Shown: piece after piece, positions 18,475 to 27,921 of the stretch
Layout: every line of letters begins with the position of its first letter
Numbering within the stretch: the stretch's first letter is position 1
Source of the DNA: Merdiplasma sp964643295
Lineage (GTDB): Bacteria > Bacillota > Clostridia > Lachnospirales > Lachnospiraceae
Reading direction: 5' to 3'
Assembly (NCBI GenBank): GCA_964643295.1
Contig: CAZXSN010000001.1
Location: forward strand, 124,001-188,000
Length of the DNA: 64,000 nt
Position numbers and translations under genes: made by a program
The notes under the pieces: generated by a model
Seen by the model: the letters and a program-made list of their open reading frames with translations, nothing else
Databases searched by the model: none
Told to the model about the DNA's origin: nothing

Positions 18475-19815
18475 TCACGCGAACACTTTCACATATGGCG
18501 CATCCTGTCGGTACGCCGGCCAGGATTTTTCTCCTTCCCGGTTTGGGTTTCCTGTTTTCATGAAATTCGTCCAGTATGTCATCATTCTTTCACTGAGGAG
18601 GTAATCCTCCTCTGTCATTGGTCTCCAGCAGCGGCTGAGTGTTCCATGCACGTACCAGAGTTCAGATGAATGGAAAGCGCCCGCTTCATCACCCGGCAGT
18701 TTATGCGTAAACCAGTACAGAAATACCGGCTTTTCGTAAGTCTCTGTCACCTTCTCTGCCCACAGCTTTCCTTCTTTCTGCAGGACTCCCGGTGCACCTG
18801 CCGCCACTTCCTCCGGCGACATGCGAAGGTCATTGCCGGTACTTCCTACTATGTACGGGATATCCCGCATGGCGCCTTTTCGCCAGAGACTGCTTACTGT
18901 GTCTTTCAGCACAAAACCGTCCGCATTCGGAACGAGAACCAGCGGATTATGCATGGTGCGGATGCAGTGCTCCTGCAGTTTCAGGGCTGCCTCGTGCAGG
19001 GTTTCCACATCCATCGTGCGCAGTTCCTCCAGCGATCCGGCATGCGCGAACCGGACAAACTGTTCTCCGATCGCCATCTCCTCTTCCATGGTCGGGCGGT
19101 ACAGAACCTCCGATTCGCAGGAAATTCCGCTCTGCAGAATTGCGCCCGCGATTTTTCCGCGGGTCAGGTCGCTGCAGACCAGTGCCTGTGTTGACATACT
19201 GCCTGCGGACTGGCCGAACACCGTGATCCGCTGCGGATCGCCGCCGAAAGCCGCGATGTTTTCCTGTACCCAGGTAAGAGCCGCGATCTGATCAAGCAGG
19301 CCGTAGTTTCCGGAGAGTCCCAGTTCATTCTCGGCGCAGAGCCAGGGATGCGCAAAGTAGCCATAAATATTCACGCGGTACTGAATGGTCACGAGTATGA
19401 CGCCTTTTGCACAGAATTTTTCACCGTCAAACTCTATCTCGCTGCCGTATCCGCCTGAAAACCCGCCCCCGTGGATCCAAAACGCCACGGGCAGCGGCCC
19501 GTCATCCTGTTCATTCGGAGTCCAGATATTCAGGTACAGACAGTCCTCACTCATCGGGCGCATGAAATCCGGATATGAATAAAATTCCTTATAATAGAGC
19601 GCTCCAAAAGAGCTGTCTGCGGTCGGCATATCCTGCGGGCAGATGGGCGGAAAGGTATTCGCTTTCCGTACTCCTTCCCAGGCTTCCGTTTCCTGCGGTG
19701 AGCGCCAGCGCAGTTCTCCTACCGGAGGCTTCGCGTAGGGGATGCCCCGAAAGACCGTATATTGCCCCATATCCACTCCTTCGAGCAGTCCTTTTTTTGT
19801 CTTCACGATACTCAT
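18475..19815 (-). CDS. Type-B carboxylesterase (cytoplasmic form)
   Basis: A 446-residue serine esterase of the para-nitrobenzyl-esterase/cholinesterase family. It has YTVFRGIPYAKPPVGELRW, the oxyanion region FWIHGGGFSGGYGSE, the nucleophile elbow FGQSAGSMS and a late His in GAFHSSELWYVHG. No signal peptide is seen, in contrast with the second esterase at 27922-29937. The start follows GAGGAGGTGAAAAA. Substrate is unknown; ester-linked plant or acylated compounds are plausible given the neighbours. It lies upstream of the binding-protein gene on the same strand, 276 bases away. Confidence 0.9.
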   Translation of the reverse strand: MSIVKTKKGLLEGVDMGQYTVFRGIPYAKPPVGELRWRSPQETEAWEGVRKANTFPPICPQDMPTADSSFGALYYKEFYSYPDFMRPMSEDCLYLNIWTPNEQDDGPLPVAFWIHGGGFSGGYGSEIEFDGEKFCAKGVILVTIQYRVNIYGYFAHPWLCAENELGLSGNYGLLDQIAALTWVQENIAAFGGDPQRITVFGQSAGSMSTQALVCSDLTRGKIAGAILQSGISCESEVLYRPTMEEEMAIGEQFVRFAHAGSLEELRTMDVETLHEAALKLQEHCIRTMHNPLVLVPNADGFVLKDTVSSLWRKGAMRDIPYIVGSTGNDLRMSPEEVAAGAPGVLQKEGKLWAEKVTETYEKPVFLYWFTHKLPGDEAGAFHSSELWYVHGTLSRCWRPMTEEDYLLSERMMTYWTNFMKTGNPNREGEKSWPAYRQDAPYVKVFA

Positions 19816-20145
19816 TTTTTCACCTCCTCTTTTTCATAGTTGGCTTTTTTCTGTTTTGGTTTTACAGAATGCTGGTCTAACACTGCTGAGATCAAAAGTT
19901 GTTCTGATCTTGTGATGCCGCGGATATCCCCGTACTGTGTGCTTCCGAAAGGCTTTGGTTTGTTCTGCCTTTTTCCAGTTGGACTTCCCATGCGCCTGGA
20001 ATCGGAACTGACCGTGTGCCCTGGTACGCATGAACTTTTCACTCCGCTGTCAAAGAATGAGAAAGTCGGAATATCACTGGAATCGGGTTTGCAAACATCC
20101 GGATCCCTTAAGTCTAAGACATCTGGGCGTTTAAAGATTCCTTTT
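19816..20145. other. Gene-free gap of 330 bases
   Basis: Separates the EPSP-synthase-like gene from the carboxylesterase. Short open frames exist on both strands but none has a ribosome-binding site or family features. I see no clear terminator. Confidence 0.4.
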
Positions 20146-21450
20146 CTATTGAACCGCAAGCCTCTCGATCCTGGCTCCGATGTGCTTCATTTCCTCATAG
20201 AAGCGCGGGAAGGAAACGCCCACATGTTCCACGGAATCGATGAAGGTATCTCCATCGGCCATTAAAGCTGCGCAGGTGGATGCCATCACGATCCGGTGGT
20301 CATGATGACCGCTGAGAGCTGCACCGTGAAGGTCACTGTGATAAATGGTGAGCGAATTTGCTTCCTCTTTAAATTTTCCTCCCATTTTGCTCAGTTCCTC
20401 TACGATACTTTTACAGCGGTCTGTCTCCTTCATCCGGCAGGCGCCGATGTTGGTCAGTACGGTTTTCCCCTGCGCAAAGCATCCCAGCACTGCCAGTGCC
20501 GGAATAGCATCAGGGGTGTTTCTGCAGTCAATTTCGATGCCGTGCAGTTTGTGGCCGCCCTCTACGATCACGCCGTCCTTACCCTCGTTTCGCACTTCAA
20601 CATGGCCGCCCATCTGGCGGATCACGTCCACAAACATCTTTTCACCCTGGAAATCATGGATATCCATATCCAGAAGACGGATCCTGGATCCCGGCGTAAT
20701 GGCAGCCGCCACCATGGGATAGGATGCCCCGCACCAGTCCGAAGGGGCCTTCTTGCTGAATGGGTGATAGGTCTGTCCGCCGGGAATAATGAATTCTTCG
20801 TAATCATGGTTGATCAGTTCCACCCCGGCTGCTTTCATCCAGTCCATTGTCAGGTTCGCGTAGGGGCGTTCCCCCAGGTTGTTGAAACGGATAACCGTAT
20901 CCTCTTTCAGGAGGGGACAGCAGACCATCAGTCCGATGGACCACTGTACGTTTTGACCCGGCATTTCCACCGTATGACCGCCTTCGATGCAGCCTTCCAC
21001 CATCAGAGGGGCCAGCTCGTTGCCGCGGGTGGAGATGACTTTTCCTCCCATCTGGCGGATCGCCTGCAGCAGAGGGGCGATGGGACGATAGCAGATCTGA
21101 TAATCGCCGGTGATCACTGTTTTGCCGTGGATCATGGAAGCCACGGTGGTCAGGAAATAATAGCCGGTTCCGGAATTGCCCACATTTAGTACGGCTGCGG
21201 GCGGTTTCAGGTTGGAGACTCCCACGCCCTCAATGATCCAGTGGCTGTTGTCGCTGGTGTCTATTTTGGCTCCCAGTGTCCGGCAGCAGTCCACGATTGA
21301 GTAGCTGTCCAGACCCGGCATGGGGTTATAGATGTGGGAGGTTCCTTCTGCCAGGGTTCCAATGATCAGACCGCGGGCTGTACCGGATTTGGATCCGGGG
21401 ATGGAAACATCGCCGTTTAAGTTCACACTTGGAGAGATTTTGTAATACAT
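20146..21450 (-). CDS. EPSP-synthase-family enolpyruvyltransferase, divergent
   Basis: A 434-residue member of the 3-phosphoshikimate 1-carboxyvinyltransferase family. Present: PGSKSGTARGLI (the Lys-Ser-x-x-x-Arg substrate loop), GDYQICYRPIAPLL, NVQWSIGLM (conserved Gln), DAIPALAVLGCFAQG (catalytic Asp), RMKETDRCKSI and HDHRIVMA. Two usual residues differ: the Arg of GTxxR is Tyr (GNSGTGYY), and the Lys of KSFP is Val (HVGVSFP). It is not in an aro operon. It follows a LysR gene on the same strand. It could be a normal AroA with unusual residues or an enzyme for another substrate; I favour the family but leave the reaction open. Confidence 0.78.
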   Translation of the reverse strand: MYYKISPSVNLNGDVSIPGSKSGTARGLIIGTLAEGTSHIYNPMPGLDSYSIVDCCRTLGAKIDTSDNSHWIIEGVGVSNLKPPAAVLNVGNSGTGYYFLTTVASMIHGKTVITGDYQICYRPIAPLLQAIRQMGGKVISTRGNELAPLMVEGCIEGGHTVEMPGQNVQWSIGLMVCCPLLKEDTVIRFNNLGERPYANLTMDWMKAAGVELINHDYEEFIIPGGQTYHPFSKKAPSDWCGASYPMVAAAITPGSRIRLLDMDIHDFQGEKMFVDVIRQMGGHVEVRNEGKDGVIVEGGHKLHGIEIDCRNTPDAIPALAVLGCFAQGKTVLTNIGACRMKETDRCKSIVEELSKMGGKFKEEANSLTIYHSDLHGAALSGHHDHRIVMASTCAALMADGDTFIDSVEHVGVSFPRFYEEMKHIGARIERLAVQ

Positions 21451-21565
21451 GGCTGCGTTCGTCCTTTCCGTAATTTGTTCTTATCACAGAGTATAGAGGC
21501 AGACTGTCCTTTTGTGAAATAGTTGTTCACAATTGATTTATAGGCCACATCTATGAATTAAAAGA

Positions 21566-21601
21566 CAAAAAAATAGCAGGACTGATTCACTATGTCAGTC
21601 C
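21566..21601 (-). terminator. Intrinsic terminator after the LysR gene
   Basis: On the minus strand GGACTGA (21595-21601) pairs with TCAGTCC (21579-21585) and is followed by GCTATTTTTTT. It lies just past the LysR stop and implies that the EPSP-synthase-like gene has its own promoter. Confidence 0.75.
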
Positions 21602-21634
21602 CGCCGCTTATTGTTTGCCGGACGATCGCTTGTT

Positions 21635-22549
21635 TTAATGGGTTTCCGGCTGGTCATCATGGATATAGCTGAGAAAGAAAGTCTCAAAACATTTGGCCGC
21701 GTCCAGTGGATGGCAGTCCCTGCGCGTGATGATGGCCGTCTGCGTTTTTGTTTTTGGTAAGAGAGGACGGCAGCAGGTACCTGCCCGCTGATATTGTTTT
21801 GCCACGTTGTGGGACATTACGGAGACGCCCGCGCCGGATTCCACCATTTTGAATGTGTTGGTCATGCTGGTGGTTTCACAGAACTTCAAAGGAGGCAGTC
21901 CCCGTTCCCGGGCCATGACTTCCAGACTGCGTTTGACACTGGACCGGGAATCGCATACCCAGAAGGTTTCATCTGCAATCTGCTCAACCTCTATCTGCCG
22001 CTGTCTGGCCAGGGGATGATCTTTATTCAAGACGACATACAGGCTGTCCTCCAGAAAAACGTGAAAATCCAGTTCGTTATACATCTGAATTTCCTGCTCA
22101 TAGGCGATGTTCGAGATCACAACATCCAGTTTCCGCTGGTTCAGCAGCTGCAGCAGTTCCAGACTCCAGTCAAACTGAAGCGTCGTACTCACCTCTGCGT
22201 ACTGCCTGTGAAAAGCTGCCAGTGCTCCGGACACATCCAGATGGGGAAGGACTGCCAGTACGCCTACGGAGAGACTTCCGGCGATCTTTCGATGATACTC
22301 GGCGGCTGCGGCTGTCAGCTGATCCAGATTCTCCATGATTCGCCTGGCATATATTTCGCAGACCTGACCTGCCTCCGTCAGCTGAACACTGCGGGTTGAG
22401 CGAATAAAGAGAGATACGCCCAGCTCCTCTTCCAGCCGTTTGATCTGCTGGGAAAGTGTTGGCTGTGCAACGTATAACTCTTCAGCCGCTCTGGAGAAAT
22501 TTTTAGTTCTGCAAAGGGTCAGAAAGTACCTGATCTGAGCAAGTTCCAT
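21635..22549 (-). CDS. LysR-family transcriptional regulator
   Basis: A 304-residue LysR regulator. The winged helix-turn-helix is at the N-terminus (MELAQIRYFLTLCRTKNFSRAAEELYVAQPTLSQQIKRLE), followed by a periplasmic-binding-protein-like effector domain. The start at 22549 follows AGGAGG with an 8-base gap; the frame is open further upstream, but those residues lack support. The effector is unknown. The target could be the enolpyruvyltransferase gene downstream, although a terminator separates them. Confidence 0.92.
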   Translation of the reverse strand: MELAQIRYFLTLCRTKNFSRAAEELYVAQPTLSQQIKRLEEELGVSLFIRSTRSVQLTEAGQVCEIYARRIMENLDQLTAAAAEYHRKIAGSLSVGVLAVLPHLDVSGALAAFHRQYAEVSTTLQFDWSLELLQLLNQRKLDVVISNIAYEQEIQMYNELDFHVFLEDSLYVVLNKDHPLARQRQIEVEQIADETFWVCDSRSSVKRSLEVMARERGLPPLKFCETTSMTNTFKMVESGAGVSVMSHNVAKQYQRAGTCCRPLLPKTKTQTAIITRRDCHPLDAAKCFETFFLSYIHDDQPETH

Positions 22550-23272
22550 ATTCGATTCCTCCTGATAGAAGTCTCCTCTTTCATCCAGGATCAGCGCCGG
22601 GAATCTGTACCGGATTCTCTGCCATTTGTCCCGCACTGTGTCACGCGGAAAACGGGACACGGAAGCCTCTCATATTGTCTGCAAGGGAGGGAAAGACAAG
22701 CTTTTGGATTGCGCTGTGGGGTCCGCTGATCCTTCAACTGAGGATGATTATAGCAAAGGAAAGATATGACAGTCAAGATTTGTCAGAGAATTTCGGAATG
22801 CAGGGTTCAATGTAAGGAATACAGCTGGAACTGCAGGTTACAGGCATCTGCACGATAGAGGGGCCAGTGCCGTGGCGCAGAAAGATCAATACAGAAGTTA
22901 ATCCAAATCCGAAATAACAGAAGAAAATTTCTATGATTACGGGAAGAGGGGAACAAATAGGAAAATGCGGGAATTACTGGGTTCTAAATGATGTTTAAAC
23001 TCCTTCCTGCCAAATTCCGGGACATTCAGCGGGTTAATCGCCTGCTCTGGAGGGAAGTTGGTCGTGCTTATCAGAGCAAGGATATACTCTAATAGTCCTC
23101 TGCTTTCCCTGGCCCAGTTTCCTCCAGAAGATCAGGCGGCATATCTTAAATTTTTCCCTTTTGATGTGGGCTTACCATACCCTGCTGGCTTTCGTCAGAA
23201 AGACAGAAATTGACAGAAACTGCATTGCTTCCGCAGCCAGCAGGAAATAAGGAAAACCACAAACTGATGCAT
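22550..23272. other. Gene-free decayed region
   Basis: No coding sequence is supported. Around 23040-23110 a stretch (CTTATCAGAGCAAGGATATACTC and neighbours) loosely resembles the conserved 3' part of the Rpn genes to the right and may be an older remnant (weak). Confidence 0.35.
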
Positions 23273-23375
23273 TCACTTCTGTCTGAACTCTTTCAGATAA
23301 TCTTCTCTGCCAGATTCTGGAATAGACAGCATTTGCAGCTCCTGCACAGGAAAATAGATGGTCCCGCATAACAAG
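23273..23375 (-). pseudogene. Rpn-family 3' end remnant
   Basis: Minus-strand translation ending at the TGA at 23273-23275 gives MLSIPESGREDYLKEFRQK, preceded by IYFPVQELQ. It lines up with the C-termini of the Rpn copies to the right (for example MLRIPDPDREEYLKQINQM). No start or nuclease domain remains. It is the leftmost of a series of orphan 3' ends. Confidence 0.65.
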
Positions 23376-23777
23376 GTAAGGATAGCGGTAATATATCTCC
23401 TTTTGTTGCAGAGTGAATTTTATTCAGGATATTAGAATGATTCAGGCGTCAAAAAATGATTATGGTTTGATTCTCTGCCTTTAAGCATCACAAATCCTGC
23501 CCAACAGTCGGAATTCATGGAGCCCCTGCCCCACTTCTTACCTCTGTTTGGGGCGCATCAACAAGCCTTATTACCTTTAGCTGCTTTTCGGCCGAAAGTT
23601 CAGGCCTTTGACGCCGTAATCATCAGAATGCGTATTCAGTCCACTTTTGCATTACTGAAGAATATTGTAACAAGACAGAGTGCTGCTATTTGCTAAAATT
23701 ATATAAGTTTCAAAAATGTTGTCTGGGAATTCAGTCCTTCATTCATAAACACCAGAGGGCAATAAGGTAAGAAAAGT

Positions 23778-24284
23778 CTAGGACTGCTCCAAATTGAGCT
23801 GGTTAAGATATTCCTCCCTGTCAGGCCTAGGAACATACAGCTTGTTCATCGCCTCTTCAGCAGAAATGTTTGCCTTTTTCATCAAATTGCAAACACATAT
23901 GAAGGTTCCGCTTTTTTCTCCTTCTTCTCTTCCCGCAACTTCGCCTTCTACTTCACCGATAGATCTTGCCCTGGCCTCAATCCTGTCAATAACATCGTCC
24001 ATAGTCTTTATAGGTTCTTTTTCTGATGTTTCTTTGCCTGTTTCCATCATATAGTAATCTGTTACAGCAAAGGTCAGATTTAGAACATCATCTAAAGTTT
24101 GGCCAAGCAGTTCCATCGCCTGTTCTGATGAACAGTTCGATGATTCCTTCAGATTCCGAATGCATCCTAAGATACCTTTCGCCTTTCCTATTACCCGTCC
24201 CCTTTTTTCCCCTTTCTGTTTTCCTTCCGCTTTTCCTTTTGCCTCAATTTTGTCCAGAAACTCACTTGGCATATTGGAAAACAT
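23778..24284 (-). CDS. Orphan Rpn-type C-terminal protein, internally duplicated
   Basis: A 168-residue protein lacking the PD-(D/E)XK nuclease part. It contains two copies of the Rpn tail. Copy one starts DKIEAKGKAEGKQKGEKRG and ends near residue 70. Copy two starts DRIEARARSIGEVEGEVAGR and ends in YVPRPDREEYLNQLN. The Gly/Glu/Lys-repeat stretch followed by a short helical bundle is the typical tail of Rpn/transposase_31 proteins. AAAAGGAG abuts the first ATG, so translation may start there or 12 bases later. It could be a decayed gene or a free-standing tail domain. Confidence 0.65.
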   Translation of the reverse strand: MFSNMPSEFLDKIEAKGKAEGKQKGEKRGRVIGKAKGILGCIRNLKESSNCSSEQAMELLGQTLDDVLNLTFAVTDYYMMETGKETSEKEPIKTMDDVIDRIEARARSIGEVEGEVAGREEGEKSGTFICVCNLMKKANISAEEAMNKLYVPRPDREEYLNQLNLEQS

Positions 24285-24410
24285 CTCCTTTTCTTAATTA
24301 ACAACCTTCTTAAATAGAATATGTTTTGCACAGAAATTTGATCTTCAATACTATCCTAAACCGTTTAAGTAAACCTTAATGTCAGAAAGGGCCATTCAAA
24401 TTGCGTGTAT

Positions 24411-24641
24411 TTACATTTGATTGATCTGTTTAAGATATTCTTCCCTGTCTGGATCAGGAATCCTCAACATTTGTATGGCCTGTTCAGCGGAAAAGTTCAT
24501 TGTCCTCATCAAGGAAATAATGTATTTCAATGTTCCGACCTTTTCTCCCTTTGCATAACCTCTGGCCTCAATTTTATCGAGCACATCGCACATATTCCTA
24601 ATATCTTCTCTCTTGAAGTAAGCGAAGATTTCCTCAAACAA
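24411..24641 (-). CDS. Orphan Rpn-type C-terminal fragment
   Basis: A 76-codon frame reading FEEIFAYFKREDIRNM, then CDVLDKIEARGYAKGEK and the ending MLRIPDPDREEYLKQINQM. It matches the last 100 or so residues of the full-length Rpn protein at 25057-26067, minus most of its repeats. The open frame starts at a TTG; an ATG at 24593 (MCDVLDK...) would give 60 residues. Either a gene remnant or an orphan tail domain. Confidence 0.6.
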   Translation of the reverse strand: MFEEIFAYFKREDIRNMCDVLDKIEARGYAKGEKVGTLKYIISLMRTMNFSAEQAIQMLRIPDPDREEYLKQINQM

Positions 24642-24739
24642 ACTGTTGATTGCAATAATATTTGCTTCAGAAAAATGCCTGATGTTCGGATTCTCTCTCG
24701 CAGAACGAGGGAAGAAAACAAAAAGAGGAAAGCCAACGT

Positions 24740-24985
24740 TTACTGCTGTTTAATCAGTTCCAGATATTCGTCCCTTCTAGATTCTGGAATACGCAACATC
24801 TGCATCGCCTCCTCAGAGGAGCAGTTCAATGTTTCCATCAAGGAAATGATACATTTCAAAGTACCATTTTTTTCACCCTTGGCCTCAATTTTATCGAGCA
24901 CATCGCACATATTCTTAATGTCTACTCTTTCTGTGCAAGTGAAGATTTCTTCAAATAGGATGCTGCCTGTAAGAATGTCTGCTTA
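24740..24985 (-). pseudogene. Orphan Rpn-type C-terminal fragment
   Basis: Read on the minus strand from an upstream stop to the TAA at 24740-24742, it gives GSILFEEIFTCTERVDIKNM, then CDVLDKIEAKGEKNGTL and the end RRDEYLELIKQQ. This is a third same-strand copy of the Rpn tail, with the Gly/Glu repeats reduced to one. The only ATG in the right place is at 24910 (56 residues). No nuclease part remains. Confidence 0.6.
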
Positions 24986-25056
24986 AAAACCGCTTTAAGT
25001 TCGGTTTTTCGTTCGTAGACACAACGGAGGAAAACAATAAGGAGGAAAGACAGTGT

Positions 25057-26067
25057 TTACTGCTGTTTTATCTGCCTTAAATAATCGTCCCTTTCAGATT
25101 CAAGAATACACAACATCTGCATAGCTTTCTCAGCGGAACAGTTCATCGTTCCCATCAAGGAAATGATACATTTCAAAGTACCATTTTTTTCACCTTTGGC
25201 CTGTCCTCTGGCTTCACCAATGGCTTCGCCTTTGGCCTGTCCTCTGGCTTCACCAATGGCTTCGCCTTTGGCCTGTCCTCTGGCTTCACCAATGAGTTCA
25301 CCTTTGGCCTGTCCCTTGGCCTCAATTTTATCGAGCACGTCGCACATATTCTTAATTTCTCCCTTCTCTGCGTAAGTGAGAACTTCCTCAAATCGAATGT
25401 CTCTTGTAAATGCTGTCATCATCTTCAGGATTTCATCAACATGCCTGATTGTCTGTTTAGACCCATGGTAATCTTTTGTTTTCCTCGTCTGCACAAAAAA
25501 ATCTGCCACGATGCGAAAATCACTGGTGAACATCTGAACCTGCTTGTCAGTCAGCCATGAAATCTCATAAACGTTGATTCGATAATCGCTTATGAAAGGA
25601 AGCATGCATTCAGGGATTTCCAGACGGTCTCTCAGGCAACGGTACTTTGTCCAATGACCTTTCCCAAAGTACAGGACCATTGTTAAAACGGGATACCGCT
25701 TTACTGCCTGTCTTGATTTGGCTTTTCCCTCTTCTCTTTTTTTCTTATCCTCCCCAAGCTGGGCCCGATATCCCGCACCGTCATAGCTGATTACGCGAAG
25801 CGGCATATCAGGATCCACGTCTGTCTGGTTCTCAAATCCGCACATTGCAATCCGGACTCCACAGCCATTCCAGTATTTCACCACATCACGCTCCTGCTCG
25901 TGCAGTTTTCCGTCAGCCTTGTACATAGATCTGGGATCTGCGTCTACCAGTGATTCTTCCGTTATGATGTGCTCCCCATGAAACAGCAGAACGTTCATAA
26001 TGTCCGAGAACACATCACCGTATGATTCAAGGGTTCTTTCAGTGAGATCCTTTTCTGCCAAAGGCAT
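25057..26067 (-). CDS. Rpn family PD-(D/E)XK nuclease / putative transposase
   Basis: A 336-residue protein and the only apparently full-length member here. The N-terminal nuclease-like part carries GCGVRIAMCGFENQTDVDPD, with the E-x-Q motif expected for the fold. It is followed by PVLTMVLYFGKGHW, which is common in Rpn proteins (recombination-promoting nucleases, Transposase_31). Residues about 250-290 are 12-residue Gly-Glu-Ala-Arg-Gly-Gln-Ala-Lys repeats, then a small helical tail (MLCILESERDDYLRQIK). Known Rpn members are DNases, some acting in phage defence. An internal ATG at 25347 (MCDVLDK...) could give a 96-residue tail protein, like the reported intragenic RpnS. AGGTGAAT precedes the start. 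Confidence 0.82.
   Translation of the reverse strand: MPLAEKDLTERTLESYGDVFSDIMNVLLFHGEHIITEESLVDADPRSMYKADGKLHEQERDVVKYWNGCGVRIAMCGFENQTDVDPDMPLRVISYDGAGYRAQLGEDKKKREEGKAKSRQAVKRYPVLTMVLYFGKGHWTKYRCLRDRLEIPECMLPFISDYRINVYEISWLTDKQVQMFTSDFRIVADFFVQTRKTKDYHGSKQTIRHVDEILKMMTAFTRDIRFEEVLTYAEKGEIKNMCDVLDKIEAKGQAKGELIGEARGQAKGEAIGEARGQAKGEAIGEARGQAKGEKNGTLKCIISLMGTMNCSAEKAMQMLCILESERDDYLRQIKQQ
25195..25320. repeat. 36-base tandem repeat inside the Rpn gene
   Basis: Three and a half copies of a 36-base unit (starts 25195, 25231, 25267, 25303) encode 12-residue repeats (GEAIGEARGQAK). The first two copies are identical, which suggests recent expansion or slippage. The unit length is a multiple of three, so copy-number change keeps the frame. 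Confidence 0.9.
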
Positions 26068-27921
26068 TCACCTCCATGAATAATATCTTCTATGATCAGA
26101 GTATAACCGAGATCAGGGAAAAATGCAAGTATTTTTTTCAAGAAATTTAGAGGAGTGACTTTGTGACGGATGACACATGAAGATCATGAAATTGTTATCC
26201 TTGAATCACGGAGACACAGTGGAATTTTTACAGTGAGAATGATTTATATTTTCTTATTTTCCTATTTGAGATGTAATGATTATTTTTAAATAGGATTCTT
26301 TGATGTATGAAATTAGTAAACTTCTACACATCTCAAATTATACTGCATAGTTCTTTTATAGTGGTTTTCGGAACTAGATTTTCAGATCACAAATTCAAAT
26401 AATTAAAATTGAAATATATTCCGCAAATTGCTAATTACACAAAATCCAGAATCAATGCTAAAAGAAATTTTCTTTAAATTGTTAATGAATGAAACGCTAT
26501 CCTATTTGAACATTATAAGAATCGTATTCAGTCCGCATATTAGTCTGTAATGGAAAATTGATTTTTCTGTTTATGGGGATAGCAGTCTTCTTGTATTTCC
26601 GGCCTTTTCCCTTCTGTTGAATCCCTGAACAACAAAGGAATTATCTTATTTTTACAGGCGGATCTGAATTTAGTAGAAGTAAGGAATACTCTTAATTTAA
26701 AAGAGGGCATGGCGATATTTTCTGTTATCCTCATTACTGGAGCTATTCCATTTTACTTATTGCATATATTTCATTTGCGTATATGATGGTCTGATGCCGA
26801 CTCCAATGATATAAGCAAAATTAATCCAACAATCCTACTATGTACAGTATACGAATGTGAAGCTGAAAGGAAGGATGTTTGAAAATATTTTCTTATATCT
26901 TATGATAACGGCCGAAGAAAAGCAGCACTCCTGCCTGGAGTATGTATGTGGATTTTCCCCTTGGATCTCCTGCGCTTAAGACACTGTTTCTTCGAGAGCA
27001 GTCTTTTTGATCCTTATCGGGATCAGCTTCGAACTTTTCGAACGGACTTTTCGTCTCCCCTGCCAGGGCGAGGAGGGGAGAAAACCGGTTTTCAGATCAG
27101 AGATGAACGCGGGATGTATGAGCCGTCTGTGCAGGGGCGGGATGCTTTTTAATAGCCTTAGGATACTAGGATGCTTTCTTCTCCTGCCTCCATAGGTGTA
27201 GGATTCTGGGCCAATCAGAGAAAACCATGACGATCCAGGCGATTGAACAGAACCTGCTTCCTTCCTTATCTCGTTCCAGGACCGGGAGCCTGCGTCTGAT
27301 TTTCCGTCCTTCTGCTTTTAGTTTTGTCATGTGGAATCTCAGGTTTCTCTATGATTCTCCTTTTATAACCATGGAGAGACTTGAACAGCCTTCTGATTAT
27401 ATTGTGCGGTTGTATTGGTCCTTCAGCGATCATCTTCAGATGGGAGGATTTATAGGGAGGAACAACTTTGACAGTCAGGAAGTTGTCAGAAAGGTATACT
27501 GTCTGAGGCTTCCTCATCGTAAGGTTCCGCAGATCCTGGGCTTGTCATTTGATCACGAGCATCCTTGAGAATGAAAAAGGGTCCATTCTGTCAGCACTGT
27601 ATGCCGCTGCTCATTTCCGCCATCTTGACTGAATAGAAAAGAGTTTCTTGTGGGAACTTATGATCTGGACCTTAATGATGCATAAATTTAGGCATCTGCC
27701 CATAAACAGATGCCTAAATCTTCAGATAGTTGCTTTTTATCTAGAAGTGTCAGAGTTTTTCTTTATTACCCGTGTGTTCCTTCTTTGCCCGGAAGAGTTT
27801 CCTTGTCAAGGTTTTCGTTTGTCTTCCAGTGAAGAGCAGATTTTCAGGGTATCGTTCAGGTCCTTTGAAGTGGTTTAAAGGTCTTTCCCTCACCGGTTTT
27901 CATAGGGCATGAGATTCTGTC
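26068..27921. other. 1.85-kb gene-free region, AT-rich left half
   Basis: No gene is supported. Bases about 26200-26900 are clearly richer in A/T than the rest of the window. Around 27227-27568 both strands have open frames of about 80-110 codons, without ribosome-binding sites or recognisable domains. A 13-bp perfect hairpin lies at 27686-27719. It reads as decayed mobile DNA. Confidence 0.45.
27686..27719. repeat. 13-bp perfect hairpin
   Basis: ATTTAGGCATCTG (27686-27698) and CAGATGCCTAAAT (27707-27719) flank an 8-base loop CCCATAAA. It is not followed by a proper T-run. It could be a small RNA end, a terminator of a lost gene, or an IS/REP-like element. Confidence 0.55.

Noticed and set aside
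27227..27568. Open frames on both strands in the gene desert
   Set aside because: No domain, no ribosome-binding site and no neighbours to support either one. The phrase LSDNFL recalls Rpn proteins, but the rest does not follow.
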